Assembly: GCF_000308815.1 (NCBI RefSeq) | Contig: NZ_BAFX01000106.1 | Coordinates: forward strand, 1 to 38,794 | Length of the DNA stretch: 38,794 nucleotides | Direction: 5' to 3' | From: Nocardia concava NBRC 100430 | GTDB taxonomy: Bacteria; Actinomycetota; Actinomycetes; Mycobacteriales; Mycobacteriaceae | Part shown: piece by piece, positions 1-7,303 of the stretch | How the letters are laid out: every line of letters begins with the position of its first letter | Position numbering within the stretch: position 1 is the first letter of the stretch | Notes under the pieces: model-generated | Seen by the model: the letters and a program-made list of their open reading frames with translations, nothing else | Told to the model about the DNA's origin: nothing | The model's database searches: none | Program-made: the position numbers and the translations under genes

Positions 1-261
1 GCCGCCGCCCACCTGCACGCCGCCACCGGTATTGCCCGGAGCGGTGGTCGGGGCCTGGGTCGTCGCCCCGCCGCCGACTCCGGCCTGCGTATCGACGCCG
101 ATCTTCACGCCACCGGGACCGATGCCGACATCGACGCCCAAGCCGGCGTTCGCGCCCGGTGCGGGGGTCGTGGTCGTGGTGGGATCCGCGGCGGCCGACG
201 ACGCGCAGAGAGCAACGGCGGCCGCGGCGAGCGCGGCAGCCGTGAATGTCCTTGCCGACAT
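1..261 (-). CDS. Secreted Gly/Thr-rich small protein, C-terminus cut by window edge
   Basis: Reading leftward from an ATG at 261, the frame is open for 87 codons to the window edge, so the 3' end is missing. The first ~26 residues form a typical Sec signal peptide: basic start MSARTF, an alanine-rich hydrophobic core, and an ASSAAA-D cleavage region. The mature part is low complexity, with runs of Thr/Pro, then Gly/Val-rich segments (GVDVGIGPGG, GGGVQVGGG). This type of small exported Gly-rich protein is common in Nocardia and mycobacteria and has no assigned role. It is divergent from the copper module that begins near 461. I do not recognise a family. Confidence 0.6.
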   Translation of the reverse strand, partial: MSARTFTAAALAAAAVALCASSAAADPTTTTTPAPGANAGLGVDVGIGPGGVKIGVDTQAGVGGGATTQAPTTAPGNTGGGVQVGGG

Positions 262-428
262 TGTGAGTTCGCTTCCAGAAGATGTTGTTGTCGCTCTTCC
301 CGTCGAATGGACCGACCGGTGTGTTACCCCTAATTCCGGACAGGCGCCGGACGGCGAAATCCCCTAATGCACCCCCACCCCCGCACGCCTCGGCACCCCG
401 CGCGACCGGCGCAGGGTGTGATGCAGGA

Positions 429-443
429 TACCCCGTGGGGGTT
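429..443. promoter_or_regulatory. RicR/CsoR-type copper operator candidate
   Basis: The sequence is TACCC, five bases, GGGTT, one base off the TACCC-N5-GGGTA palindrome known for the mycobacterial copper repressor RicR. It lies just upstream of a -10-like TAAGGT (448-453), where a bound repressor would block RNA polymerase. The genes behind it are a His-rich DUF6153 protein and a multicopper oxidase. In M. tuberculosis the equivalent oxidase gene mmcO belongs to the RicR regulon, which supports the assignment. No csoR/ricR gene is inside the window. Confidence 0.55.
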
Positions 444-460
444 CCGGTAAGGTGGGGTTC

Positions 461-877
461 GTGGCTGCTCAGCACGCATCGCGACGAGCCTCCGGATTGG
501 TCCGGTGGCTCGGGGTGCTGGCGCTTTTGGCCGGAATCGCGGCCATGCATGCCGGGGTGTTCTCCGTCGGCTCCCACGAGCTGGGCGCCGCACACCGGAT
601 GGGCGGCGGCTCGGCGAGCGTGATGGCGGTTGCCCATCACGACGGCACGGCACCGCACTCGGACGATCAGCCCGCACCCATTCACGTGAGCCATTCGTGC
701 GAGGCATTCACCCTCGCCGCCACCATGTTCGCGATCGGCCTGGTGCTGCTCGGCTGGATCACCCGGGCGGCGGACGACGATCGCCCACTGCTCCCCCGCG
801 CCCACCGTGAACACCGGGAACGCCCGCCACCGTGGACGGTCCCGTCCCTCTCTCAACTGTCGATTCTCCGCATCTGA
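461..877 (+). CDS. DUF6153 family His-rich membrane protein
   Basis: A protein of 138 residues with two hydrophobic segments, near residues 13-33 (LGVLALLAGIAAMHAGV) and 85-104 (LAATMFAIGLVLLGWI). Between them is an exposed His-rich loop with pairs such as HH, PHSDD and HVSHSC that looks suited to metal binding. The layout fits the DUF6153 family, often found beside copper genes in Actinobacteria. The GTG at 461 was chosen because TAAGGT lies exactly 7 bases upstream, suggesting a leaderless start; an in-frame GTG at 452 is possible. It is probably co-transcribed with the oxidase 46 bases downstream. A role in periplasmic copper handling is inferred from context. Confidence 0.6.
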   Translation: MAAQHASRRASGLVRWLGVLALLAGIAAMHAGVFSVGSHELGAAHRMGGGSASVMAVAHHDGTAPHSDDQPAPIHVSHSCEAFTLAATMFAIGLVLLGWITRAADDDRPLLPRAHREHRERPPPWTVPSLSQLSILRI

Positions 878-923
878 TGAACCTCGCGCCCCGCGATTCG
901 TTCATCAACCAAGGAGATTTCGC

Positions 924-2477
924 ATGCCCTCGAACGGTTTTCCCACCCTCGCGCCGATGAGCCGGCGCGGCTTCTTCGCCCTCGGCACCGGCCTGGCCAC
1001 GGCCGCCGCCCTCGCCGCGTGCACCAAGAACGCACCGAGTACGTCCGGGCTGGTACGGCCCGATTCCGATGCGGTCCGCAATACCGAGAACGCGCGCCGC
1101 GTGGCGGGCGCGGCCACCCGCGAGGTGGCGCTGCGCGCCGAACCCACCACCATCGACCTCGGCGGCGTCCGGGTGAACACCTGGGCCTACGGCGGCGCGC
1201 TGCCGGGCAAGGAGATCCGGCTCGCCAAGGGCGAAGTGCTGCGCGCGGATCTGACCAATGCGCTGCCCGCGCCGACGACCACGCACTGGCACGGGCTCGC
1301 CCTGCGCAATGACATGGACGGCGCACCCGATGTCACCCAGCCCGCGGTCGCCCCGGGCGGCACGTTCCGCTACGAGTTCATCGTGCCCGACGCCGGAACC
1401 TACTTCTTCCACCCGCACGTCGGGCTGCAACTCGATCGCGGCCTGTACGCGCCGCTGATCGTGGAGGATCCCGCCGACGGCAAGGACTACGACCTGGAAG
1501 CCGTTGTGGTGCTGGACGACTGGCTCGACGGCGTCAACGGCCGCGATCCCGACCAGGAGCTGCGCAAGCTCCAGCAGCAGGGCATGGGCGGGATGAACAT
1601 GGGCGGCGGCATGGACCACGGCGGGATGAATCACGGTGGCGGCATGGGCATGTCGACCGATCCGAACGCGCCACTCGGCTCCGACACCGGCGATGTGAAG
1701 GACTACCCGTACTACCTGATCAACGGCCGGATCGGCACCGACCCGGTCACTTTCACCGGCCGACCGGGCCAGCGGCTGCGCCTGCGCATCATCAATGCCG
1801 CCTCCGACACCGCCTTTCGGGTGGCCGTCGGCGGGCACCGGTTGCGCGTCACGCACAGCGACGGCTTCCCGGTGCAGCCCGCCACGACCGACAGCCTGCT
1901 GCTCGGCATGGGCGAACGCTTCGACGCCGTGGTCGATCTCGCCGACGGCGTGTTCCCGCTGGTCGCCTCGGCCGAAGGCAAGACCGGTCAGGCCTTCGCG
2001 CTGATCCGGACCGGCGGCGGCACCGCCCCGGCGGCCGATATCCGCCCGGCCGAGCTGTCCTCGCCGCCGCTCACCGGAGACCGCCTGATCGCGGCCGAAT
2101 CTGTTCGGCTACCCGCGCGCAAGCCCGACCGCGTTCTGGACGCGACGCTCGGGATGGGCAAGGGCAAGTACGTCTGGACCATCAACGGCAAGTCCTATCC
2201 CGACCACGACATGCTGAATGTCGCTCAGGGCGAACGGATTCGGCTCCGCTTCGTCAACAACACCATGATGTTCCACCCGATGCATCTGCACGGGCACACC
2301 TACCAGGTGGTGACCCCGGCGGGCACCGGCCCGCGCAAGGACACCTCCCTGGTGCTGCCCATGCAGACGGTCGAGGTCGACTTCGACGCCGACAATCCGG
2401 GTCAGTGGATGCTCCACTGCCACAACGCCTATCACGGCGAAGCGGGCATGATGAGCATTCTGTCCTACGTGCGCTGA
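924..2477 (+). CDS. mmcO: Tat-exported multicopper oxidase lipoprotein (MmcO-like)
   Basis: 517 residues. The start is fixed by a strong AAGGAG site 6 bases before the ATG. The N-terminus has a twin-arginine motif (SRRGFF) followed by a hydrophobic stretch and lipobox LAAC, so the protein is probably exported folded and lipid-anchored. All copper motifs are present: HWH at 121-123, HPH at 163-165, HPMHLHGH at 451-458 and HCH at 498-500, with H504 and M509 as T1 copper ligands. A Met/His-rich insertion (MGGMNMGGGMDHGG and onward, about residues 220-250) resembles the Cu(I)-binding loop of CueO-type cuprous oxidases. The expected role is oxidation of toxic Cu(I) outside the membrane. It follows a DUF6153 gene and a RicR-like operator. 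Confidence 0.92.
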   Translation: MPSNGFPTLAPMSRRGFFALGTGLATAAALAACTKNAPSTSGLVRPDSDAVRNTENARRVAGAATREVALRAEPTTIDLGGVRVNTWAYGGALPGKEIRLAKGEVLRADLTNALPAPTTTHWHGLALRNDMDGAPDVTQPAVAPGGTFRYEFIVPDAGTYFFHPHVGLQLDRGLYAPLIVEDPADGKDYDLEAVVVLDDWLDGVNGRDPDQELRKLQQQGMGGMNMGGGMDHGGMNHGGGMGMSTDPNAPLGSDTGDVKDYPYYLINGRIGTDPVTFTGRPGQRLRLRIINAASDTAFRVAVGGHRLRVTHSDGFPVQPATTDSLLLGMGERFDAVVDLADGVFPLVASAEGKTGQAFALIRTGGGTAPAADIRPAELSSPPLTGDRLIAAESVRLPARKPDRVLDATLGMGKGKYVWTINGKSYPDHDMLNVAQGERIRLRFVNNTMMFHPMHLHGHTYQVVTPAGTGPRKDTSLVLPMQTVEVDFDADNPGQWMLHCHNAYHGEAGMMSILSYVR

Positions 2478-3421
2478 ACGACCTCGGGACGCTCCTCCAC
2501 CGCCTGCCGCACCGCGCCCGTGCCGATCGCCTCGAGATTCTCGCTCCCGTGGATCACGTCGGTGAAGGCACGGGCCACGGTGTCGTCCTCGAGTGCCCGC
2601 TCGCAGCGGCGGGCCAGCTCGAAGCGGTCCGTGTCCGGCAATTCCACAGGCTGCAAGGTGATTTCGGCGACCACGCCCTTGGAGCGCAGCACGCGGCGCA
2701 CGGAGTCGCCCAGCGAATCGACGCCGACGAAGCCGGGCACCGTGGACAGCTCGCCGTCGCGGCCCAGGTAGCGCAGGCGGATGGGCTGCACCGGCGCCTC
2801 GGCGTCGATGGCCGCCTGGAACAGCGCCGGGCGCAGGGTGCCGTGGGCGCGGCCGCACCAGGTGGTGCCCTCCGGGAAGAAGGTGACCCGGTCGCCGGCG
2901 CGCAGCCGGTCGGCCATGGTCGCGATGACGCCCGGAAGCGCCCGCAGCCGTTCACGTTCGATGGGAATCACGCGCACGCGCTTGGCGACATCGCCGAGCA
3001 TCGGCCAGTCGATCAGGTCGGCCCGCGCCACGAAACCCATCGGTTCGACGGCGGTGAGGGCGACGATATCGGTCCAGCCGATGTGGCGAGCCGCGATCAG
3101 CACGCCGCCCTCGGCGGGCACCTCGCCGCGATTGTCGATGATGCGCACACGAATCCCGCAGCAGGCCAACAGGGTTCGCGCGTATCGGCGCTGCAGGGCG
3201 GCGCGGCGGCGGCGCGGGGTGGCGAAATGCGCGAGCGGGAAGCTCAGCAGGACGCCGGCGATACCGGCGATCCGGGCCGCCACCCGCAGTGTGCCCGCCT
3301 CGGCGTCGGCATCGACACACGAAGGGCCGCAAGGGCTGTGCGGCATCCACGCGTGCGCGGTGGCCGCGGCGGGCGGACAGGACAGGGAACCGGTCTCAGG
3401 GGCGAGCAGGGCTGGCATCAT
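2465..3421 (-). CDS. PlsC-family 1-acylglycerol-phosphate (or lyso-lipid) O-acyltransferase
   Basis: 318 residues with the PlsC signature: HIGWTD (HX4D, H113 and D118), a basic segment VIPIERERLR near 151-160, and FFPEGT at 181-186. A hydrophobic segment at about 47-63 should anchor it to the inner membrane. It matches M. tuberculosis Rv3026c in type and position. It begins 6 bases after the stop of the GNAT gene, so the two are co-expressed. A GNAT of the OlsB/hemolysin type followed by a PlsC enzyme is the OlsBA arrangement for ornithine lipid, so it may O-acylate a lyso-aminolipid rather than lysophosphatidate. The last 13 bases overlap the end of the convergent multicopper oxidase gene. 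The first ~40 residues are unusually Pro/Cys-rich, so a later start is possible. Confidence 0.85.
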   Translation of the reverse strand: MMPALLAPETGSLSCPPAAATAHAWMPHSPCGPSCVDADAEAGTLRVAARIAGIAGVLLSFPLAHFATPRRRRAALQRRYARTLLACCGIRVRIIDNRGEVPAEGGVLIAARHIGWTDIVALTAVEPMGFVARADLIDWPMLGDVAKRVRVIPIERERLRALPGVIATMADRLRAGDRVTFFPEGTTWCGRAHGTLRPALFQAAIDAEAPVQPIRLRYLGRDGELSTVPGFVGVDSLGDSVRRVLRSKGVVAEITLQPVELPDTDRFELARRCERALEDDTVARAFTDVIHGSENLEAIGTGAVRQAVEERPEVVQRT

Positions 3422-3427
3422 GGGGCA

Positions 3428-4300
3428 TCACCGGGCATCCAGGCTGTTGGCCGCGCCCTGCAGGCGCTCCAGGTAGCGGGTGTTGATGGTCGAGAGTCCG
3501 AGCAGCGCAACGAAATCCGCCACCGCGAACTCCGGATCGTGGGCGGGCTCGCCACAGATCTCCGCGCCCAGGCGCAGGTAGCCGTTGAGCAGCGGCGGCA
3601 GCTTCGGGCGGGCCGGGGCGGTCAGCTCGTCGAGGGTGCGGCCGTCCACGACGACCGGGTTGTACGGGCGCACATGGCGTTCCGCGTCCAGCGCGTGCTT
3701 CCTCAGGAGCAGGTCACGAACGCCCCGCACGTTCACGCCCGGCTCGTCCTCCGGATTCATCCGCATGGGCACCGATACGCAGCCCATCACCCAGTCGTAT
3801 CCGGTGAGCTGGATGTAGTGCAGGATGCCCGCCCACATGAGCGTCAGCACCGAGCCGTTGCGGTGATCGGGCACCACGCAGGCGCGGCCCATCTCCACGA
3901 TCCGGTTGCCGGTGGGATCCAGTGCGGCCAAATCGAATTCGGTGGCGGTGTAGTAGCCGCCCGCCGCGGCGACCTGGTCCGGGGGCAGCATGCGGTAGCA
4001 GCCGACGAACTGCTCGGTGAGCTCGTCGCGCACCAGCAGGTGGTCGCAGTGGTCGTCGAACCGGTCGGCGTCCAAGCCGGTTCCATTGTCGGGGATGGTG
4101 AATCCCGGCTCGTTCGCGAACACCTGGTAGCGCAGGCGCTGTGCGGCCTCGCGATGCTCGGCATCGGAGGAGACGACCAGGGAGTACTGGGAACGCCCAC
4201 TGGTGCGGGGCGCCTCCGGAACACCGTTGCGGGGCGCTTCCGGAGCGGGCTTCGACGCGGCTGCTAGCAGGCTGGAATTCGACGCTGCCATGGTGGTCAT
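3428..4300 (-). CDS. GNAT N-acyltransferase, OlsB/hemolysin-like
   Basis: 290 residues from the ATG at 4300 (an upstream TTG at 4312 would add four). After a ~37-residue disordered Ala/Pro/Ser lead come conserved blocks of the OlsB-type acyl-transferase family: RLRYQVFANE, FDDHCDHLLV, GCYRMLPP, FDLAAL, EMGRACVVPDHR and MWAGILHYI. These enzymes transfer a 3-hydroxyacyl group from ACP or CoA to an amine; OlsB acts on ornithine. It equals Rv3027c by position. The PlsC-like gene follows after 6 bases, giving an OlsBA-like pair. Ornithine-lipid-like chemistry is inferred; the substrate cannot be read from the sequence. Confidence 0.82.
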   Translation of the reverse strand: MTTMAASNSSLLAAASKPAPEAPRNGVPEAPRTSGRSQYSLVVSSDAEHREAAQRLRYQVFANEPGFTIPDNGTGLDADRFDDHCDHLLVRDELTEQFVGCYRMLPPDQVAAAGGYYTATEFDLAALDPTGNRIVEMGRACVVPDHRNGSVLTLMWAGILHYIQLTGYDWVMGCVSVPMRMNPEDEPGVNVRGVRDLLLRKHALDAERHVRPYNPVVVDGRTLDELTAPARPKLPPLLNGYLRLGAEICGEPAHDPEFAVADFVALLGLSTINTRYLERLQGAANSLDAR

Positions 4301-4302
4301 AC

Positions 4303-4314
4303 GCTTGATCAAGC
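4303..4314. promoter_or_regulatory. 12-base perfect palindrome upstream of the GNAT start
   Basis: GCTTGATCAAGC is self-complementary over 12 bases and ends 2 bases before the GNAT ATG, where the ribosome site would be. No Shine-Dalgarno sequence is visible there. It could be an operator or a small regulatory stem; chance is also plausible. Confidence 0.25.
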
Positions 4315-4545
4315 CAGTCCCAGACTGCGCTGGAGCGACAGCCGCATTACCTGTCGATGCCAGTCCGGTGAACGCGACGCAGACCGCACCCGGAGTTCAT
4401 CCGAGCGCCTTCAAACGTTCTCTACCAGGACAAACGCTTGTATTCTGCCGGGGTACCGGCGGGTAACGAACCCGGCCGCGCCCCCCGCCGGCGAGCCGGG
4501 CGAGCGCCCCGCAACAAGCGGAAGAGGCAAGCGTACGCCCCCATT

Positions 4546-4570
4546 CCGAGCCCCGCACCGGCGGGCCCGG
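4546..4570 (-). terminator. GC-rich hairpin after the queA-like gene
   Basis: On the minus strand, CCGGGCCCGC pairs with GCGGGGCTCGG across a 4-base loop, with one bulge and one wobble. It begins 8 bases after the stop of the queA-like gene. There is no U-run, so it is at best an imperfect terminator. The rest of 4315-4545 contains no convincing gene. Confidence 0.35.
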
Positions 4571-4578
4571 ATTGCCGT

Positions 4579-5634
4579 TCACTCCCGGAACAGCAGCGCC
4601 GAATCCCCGAATTCGTGCCACAGATAACCGGACTCGACGGCCACCCGATACGCCTCCCGCACCACCCCCGCGCCCGCCACCGACTCCAGCAGATGCAGAT
4701 GCGACGCCCCTGGCGCATGCCACCCGGTGATCAGCCCGTCCACCGCCCGCGCGGGCCGCGAACCGTCCAGCACCAGATCCGTCCATCCGGTCGTCGCCCG
4801 CACCAATCCCTCGGCCCCCGTGGCGGATTCGAGCGCCCGGGTCACGGTGGTCCCGACGGCCACCACCCGCCCGCCCGCGGCACGCGTCGCGTTGACGACC
4901 CGGGCCGTCATCTCCGGTACCGCGAACCGCTCCGGGCTCGGCGGCTCGCCCGACTCGGGCGAGGAGACGCCGGTATGCAGCGTGATCGGCGCGAGCCCCA
5001 CCCCGCCGGCCACCAGCTCGGTCACCAGCCTCTCGGTGAAAGGCCGTCCCGCACTGGGCATTTCCGCACTTCCCGGCTCCCGCCCGAATACCGTCCGATA
5101 GTAGGAGGCCGACCATCGGTCGGTGAGGTAGGAGTAGCTGATCGGCCGACCATGGCGCGCCAGCAGTGCCTCGACATCCTCGCCCGCGTCTCGGCCGGGC
5201 GCGATGATGTCGGCGATCCACAGGCGATCACCATCGGGCAGCCACCGCGACCACACGGTGGCGACATGACCGGCCGGAAGACGAACGCTCACACCGCATT
5301 CCAGCGGCCGCCCGCGCCACGGCACCCCGGCCGGATCCCGCAACTCGACCACCCAGCGGCCATCGTCCAGCCGGGTCGAGCAGTGCAGCACGGCCTCGTT
5401 ACCGTCGTACTGCGCGTCCACCGCCGCATTGATCATGGCGGAGTTGTTGACCACCACCAGATCCCCGGGCCGCAGGAATCCCGGAAGCTCCCCGAACCTC
5501 GCGTGAGTCAAGACTCCCCCATCCGCCACCATGAGGCGCACCTCGTCCCGGGCGAGGCCGCGGGCCTCCGGCGGGCTGGTCGCGGAGAGTTCGTCGGGCA
5601 GGACGAAGGTGTGTGCGTCGAGACCGGTGGTCAT
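4579..5634 (-). CDS. Divergent QueA-like S-adenosylmethionine:tRNA ribosyltransferase-isomerase family protein
   Basis: 351 residues, the usual QueA length, with the QueA order of blocks: RPGDLVVVNN, YYRTVFGREPGS, VAVGTTVTRALES, VDGLITGWHAPG and FGDSALLF. QueA builds epoxyqueuosine on tRNA. Several blocks are changed here: the usual AGLHFT reads AGRPFT, and the FHLPKSTLL segment reads WHAPGASHL. No tgt, queG or other queuosine gene is in the window. It may therefore be an actinobacterial paralogue with another substrate. The start at 5634 overlaps the stop of the upstream small ORF in ATGA. It is last in a minus-strand operon with an SDR. Confidence 0.78.
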   Translation of the reverse strand: MTTGLDAHTFVLPDELSATSPPEARGLARDEVRLMVADGGVLTHARFGELPGFLRPGDLVVVNNSAMINAAVDAQYDGNEAVLHCSTRLDDGRWVVELRDPAGVPWRGRPLECGVSVRLPAGHVATVWSRWLPDGDRLWIADIIAPGRDAGEDVEALLARHGRPISYSYLTDRWSASYYRTVFGREPGSAEMPSAGRPFTERLVTELVAGGVGLAPITLHTGVSSPESGEPPSPERFAVPEMTARVVNATRAAGGRVVAVGTTVTRALESATGAEGLVRATTGWTDLVLDGSRPARAVDGLITGWHAPGASHLHLLESVAGAGVVREAYRVAVESGYLWHEFGDSALLFRE

Positions 5635-5792
5635 GAGGTCACCGCGCGTTCCGTGCAGGCGGTGCGACGGACCCGGTTCGAGCACGCGGGGCGGGGCGAG
5701 GGATTCGAGGCGGTCGCGGTCGTTCTCGCCGGTACCAGCACCGACAGCGGGTCCGGGACCAGGAAGGCGAGCTCCTCCATGCCGGAAGTCAT
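5631..5792 (-). CDS. 53-residue ORF coupled at both ends (SDR / queA-like operon)
   Basis: A short frame starting MTSGMEELAFLVPDPLSVLV and ending TERAVTS. Its ATG overlaps the SDR stop and its TGA overlaps the queA-like ATG, both as 4-base ATGA overlaps typical of translational coupling. By my count 46 of 53 sense codons end in G or C, in line with neighbouring genes. The N-terminal half could form an amphipathic helix; the rest is Ser/Pro/Arg-rich. I recognise no family. Alternatively it is a leader that only serves coupling, or the remnant of a longer gene. Confidence 0.45.
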   Translation of the reverse strand: MTSGMEELAFLVPDPLSVLVPARTTATASNPSPRPACSNRVRRTACTERAVTS

Positions 5793-6478
5793 GACGCCAC
5801 CGTGACTTCCGAGGCGAGGTATCGGCCGCTCGGCGGGCGGGATTCGAGCAGGTGCAGCAGGGCGGGGACCACGGTTTCCGGTTCGGGGCGGTCGGAGATG
5901 TCCTCGCCGGGGAAGGCGGCCTGGTGCATCTCGGTGCGCATGTCACCGGGATCGAAGCTGTAGATCCGCAGGTCCGGGTTCTCGGCTGCGAGGACATTGG
6001 TGAGCTGGTCCAGCGCGGCCTTCGAGGCTCCGTAGCCGCCCCAGCCCTCGTAGCCGCCGACGGCGGCGTCGGAGCTGATGTCCACGACGATCCCGTCGGA
6101 GGCGCGCAGAGCGGGCAGGGTGAGCTGCAGGATCGCCAGGGGCGCAATCACATTGGCGGCGAGGACGGTGGTGAGTTCGTCGAGCGGATACCGCTCCAGC
6201 GTGGGCAGCGGGCTGGGTCCGAGGGCGCTGGCGTTGTTGAGCACCAGGTCCAGGCGGCCGTCGCCGACGGCGTCGGCGATCCGCGCCTGGACCTCCGGAT
6301 CGGCGACATCCCCCGCGATAGCGTGCGCGCGGGTCGCGGATCGCACTCGTTCGAGCCGATCCGCGCCCCGCGCGACAATGATCAATTCCCAATCTCGCTC
6401 GGCGAGCGCGAGCGCTACCGCCCGGCCGAAGCCCGCCGACGCCCCGGTGACCAGGGCCCGTTTCTTGTTTTCAGGCAT
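5789..6478 (-). CDS. Short-chain dehydrogenase/reductase
   Basis: 229 residues of a classical Rossmann SDR: TGASAGFG near the N-terminus for NAD(P), NNASALG in place of NNAG, catalytic Ser in DISSDAA, and YGASK as the YxxxK active site. The substrate is unknown. The ATG at 6478 was preferred over a GTG at 6505 because a MerR-type promoter (TTGACC, 19-base spacer, CACGAT) would place the transcript start at this ATG. The protein then starts MPENKKRALVTG, the normal SDR beginning. It is first in an operon with a 53-codon ORF and the queA-like gene, linked by ATGA overlaps. Confidence 0.85.
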   Translation of the reverse strand: MPENKKRALVTGASAGFGRAVALALAERDWELIIVARGADRLERVRSATRAHAIAGDVADPEVQARIADAVGDGRLDLVLNNASALGPSPLPTLERYPLDELTTVLAANVIAPLAILQLTLPALRASDGIVVDISSDAAVGGYEGWGGYGASKAALDQLTNVLAAENPDLRIYSFDPGDMRTEMHQAAFPGEDISDRPEPETVVPALLHLLESRPPSGRYLASEVTVAS

Positions 6479-6484
6479 ACCGCC

Positions 6485-6515
6485 ATCGTGAAACCTGAAC
6501 TTCACTCGAGGTCAA
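6485..6515 (-). promoter_or_regulatory. MerR/SoxR-type promoter of the SDR operon
   Basis: On the minus strand TTGACC (6510-6515) and CACGAT (6485-6490) are separated by 19 bases, the overlong spacer typical of MerR-family activation. Within it lies the dyad ACCTCGAG...TTCAGGT (6493-6512), close to the general SoxR box layout of outer CCT/AGG arms. The predicted +1 is 6 bases past the -10 element, at the SDR ATG. The regulator is not adjacent; the MerR gene at 27862 has a different site in front of its own operon. Confidence 0.45.
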
Positions 6516-6541
6516 TGAATTTCTCCCCGAGCGAATCCGGC

Positions 6542-7303
6542 TCAGGCGTTCTCTCTGGCGAAGCTGCGCGCGGCGATCACGACCAGCACCGCCGTCACCG
6601 CCAGCGTCACCGCTGTCCCGATATAGACCTCGTGCGCCCCGAGGTCGCCGCGGAACAGCGCGCGGGCCGCATCCACGGTGTGCGAGAACGGATTCACCTT
6701 GCCGAGGTTCTGCAACCACTTCGGGCCGACCGTGAGCGGTAGCAGAATCCCCGACAGCAGCATGATCGGCACCGAGACCGAGTTCAACAGGGATGCGAGG
6801 GTGTCCTCCGAGCGCGCCCACAGACCCAGGGCATAGGACGCGGCCGCCAATCCACCGCCCATGACCGCGATCAGCAGCAGCGACAGCACCAGTCCGAGCG
6901 GGTCCGGCCGCAGGCCGAAGGCCACGGTGGCGACGCCGACCAGCACCAGCGCCTGCACGGTCAGCACCGTCATGTCCTTGAGCACTCGACCCAGTAGCAA
7001 TGCGCCGCGCGGTGCGGGCGTAACCCGTTGCCGCTCGACCACTCCGGCCCGCCACTCGGCGACGATGCCGAAGCCGACGAACAACGCGCCGAACAATCCG
7101 GTCTGGATGACCAGGGCCGGGGTGAGGATCTTCCACGGATCGGCGCCCGGACCGAACGACGACGAGACGCCCTTCACCAGCGGGCCGAACAGCACCAGGT
7201 AGATGATCGGCTGCATCAGCCCGATGATCACCCACACGGGATTGCGCAGATTGGCTCGCAGCTGCGACCAGTAGATCAGTCCGGTATCGCGCAGGAATGT
7301 CAT
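6542..7303 (-). CDS. ABC-2 type permease, DrrB-like
   Basis: 253 residues with about six membrane segments (for example LIYWSQLRANL...VIIGLMQPIIYLVLF, FGALFVGFGIV, VLVGVATVAFGL, a final VTLAVTAVLVVIAARS). It carries the DrrB-like block LNSVSVPIMLLSGILLPL, followed by VNPFSHTVDAARALFRGD. It should form the membrane channel of a DrrAB-type exporter for lipophilic drugs or lipids. The start overlaps the ATPase stop (ATGA), giving coupled synthesis. The pair follows a padR gene, a common arrangement for drug-inducible exporters. Confidence 0.88.
   Translation of the reverse strand: MTFLRDTGLIYWSQLRANLRNPVWVIIGLMQPIIYLVLFGPLVKGVSSSFGPGADPWKILTPALVIQTGLFGALFVGFGIVAEWRAGVVERQRVTPAPRGALLLGRVLKDMTVLTVQALVLVGVATVAFGLRPDPLGLVLSLLLIAVMGGGLAAASYALGLWARSEDTLASLLNSVSVPIMLLSGILLPLTVGPKWLQNLGKVNPFSHTVDAARALFRGDLGAHEVYIGTAVTLAVTAVLVVIAARSFARENA

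Noticed and set aside
522..562. Sixteen bases GCTTTTGGCCGGAATC and a nearby GCATGCCGGG inside the DUF6153 gene match the paired-hairpin repeat.
   Set aside because: They encode a hydrophobic helix expected for the family and lack the hairpin layout, so shared GC-rich words are more likely than an inserted repeat.
2405..4267. A 620-codon open frame on the + strand.
   Set aside because: It is antisense to the acyltransferase and GNAT genes, has low-complexity Gly/His/Gln composition and no recognisable domain.
4436..4446. TATTCT and nearby TTGT as a + strand promoter.
   Set aside because: No + strand gene follows within reach; the next genes are all on the minus strand.
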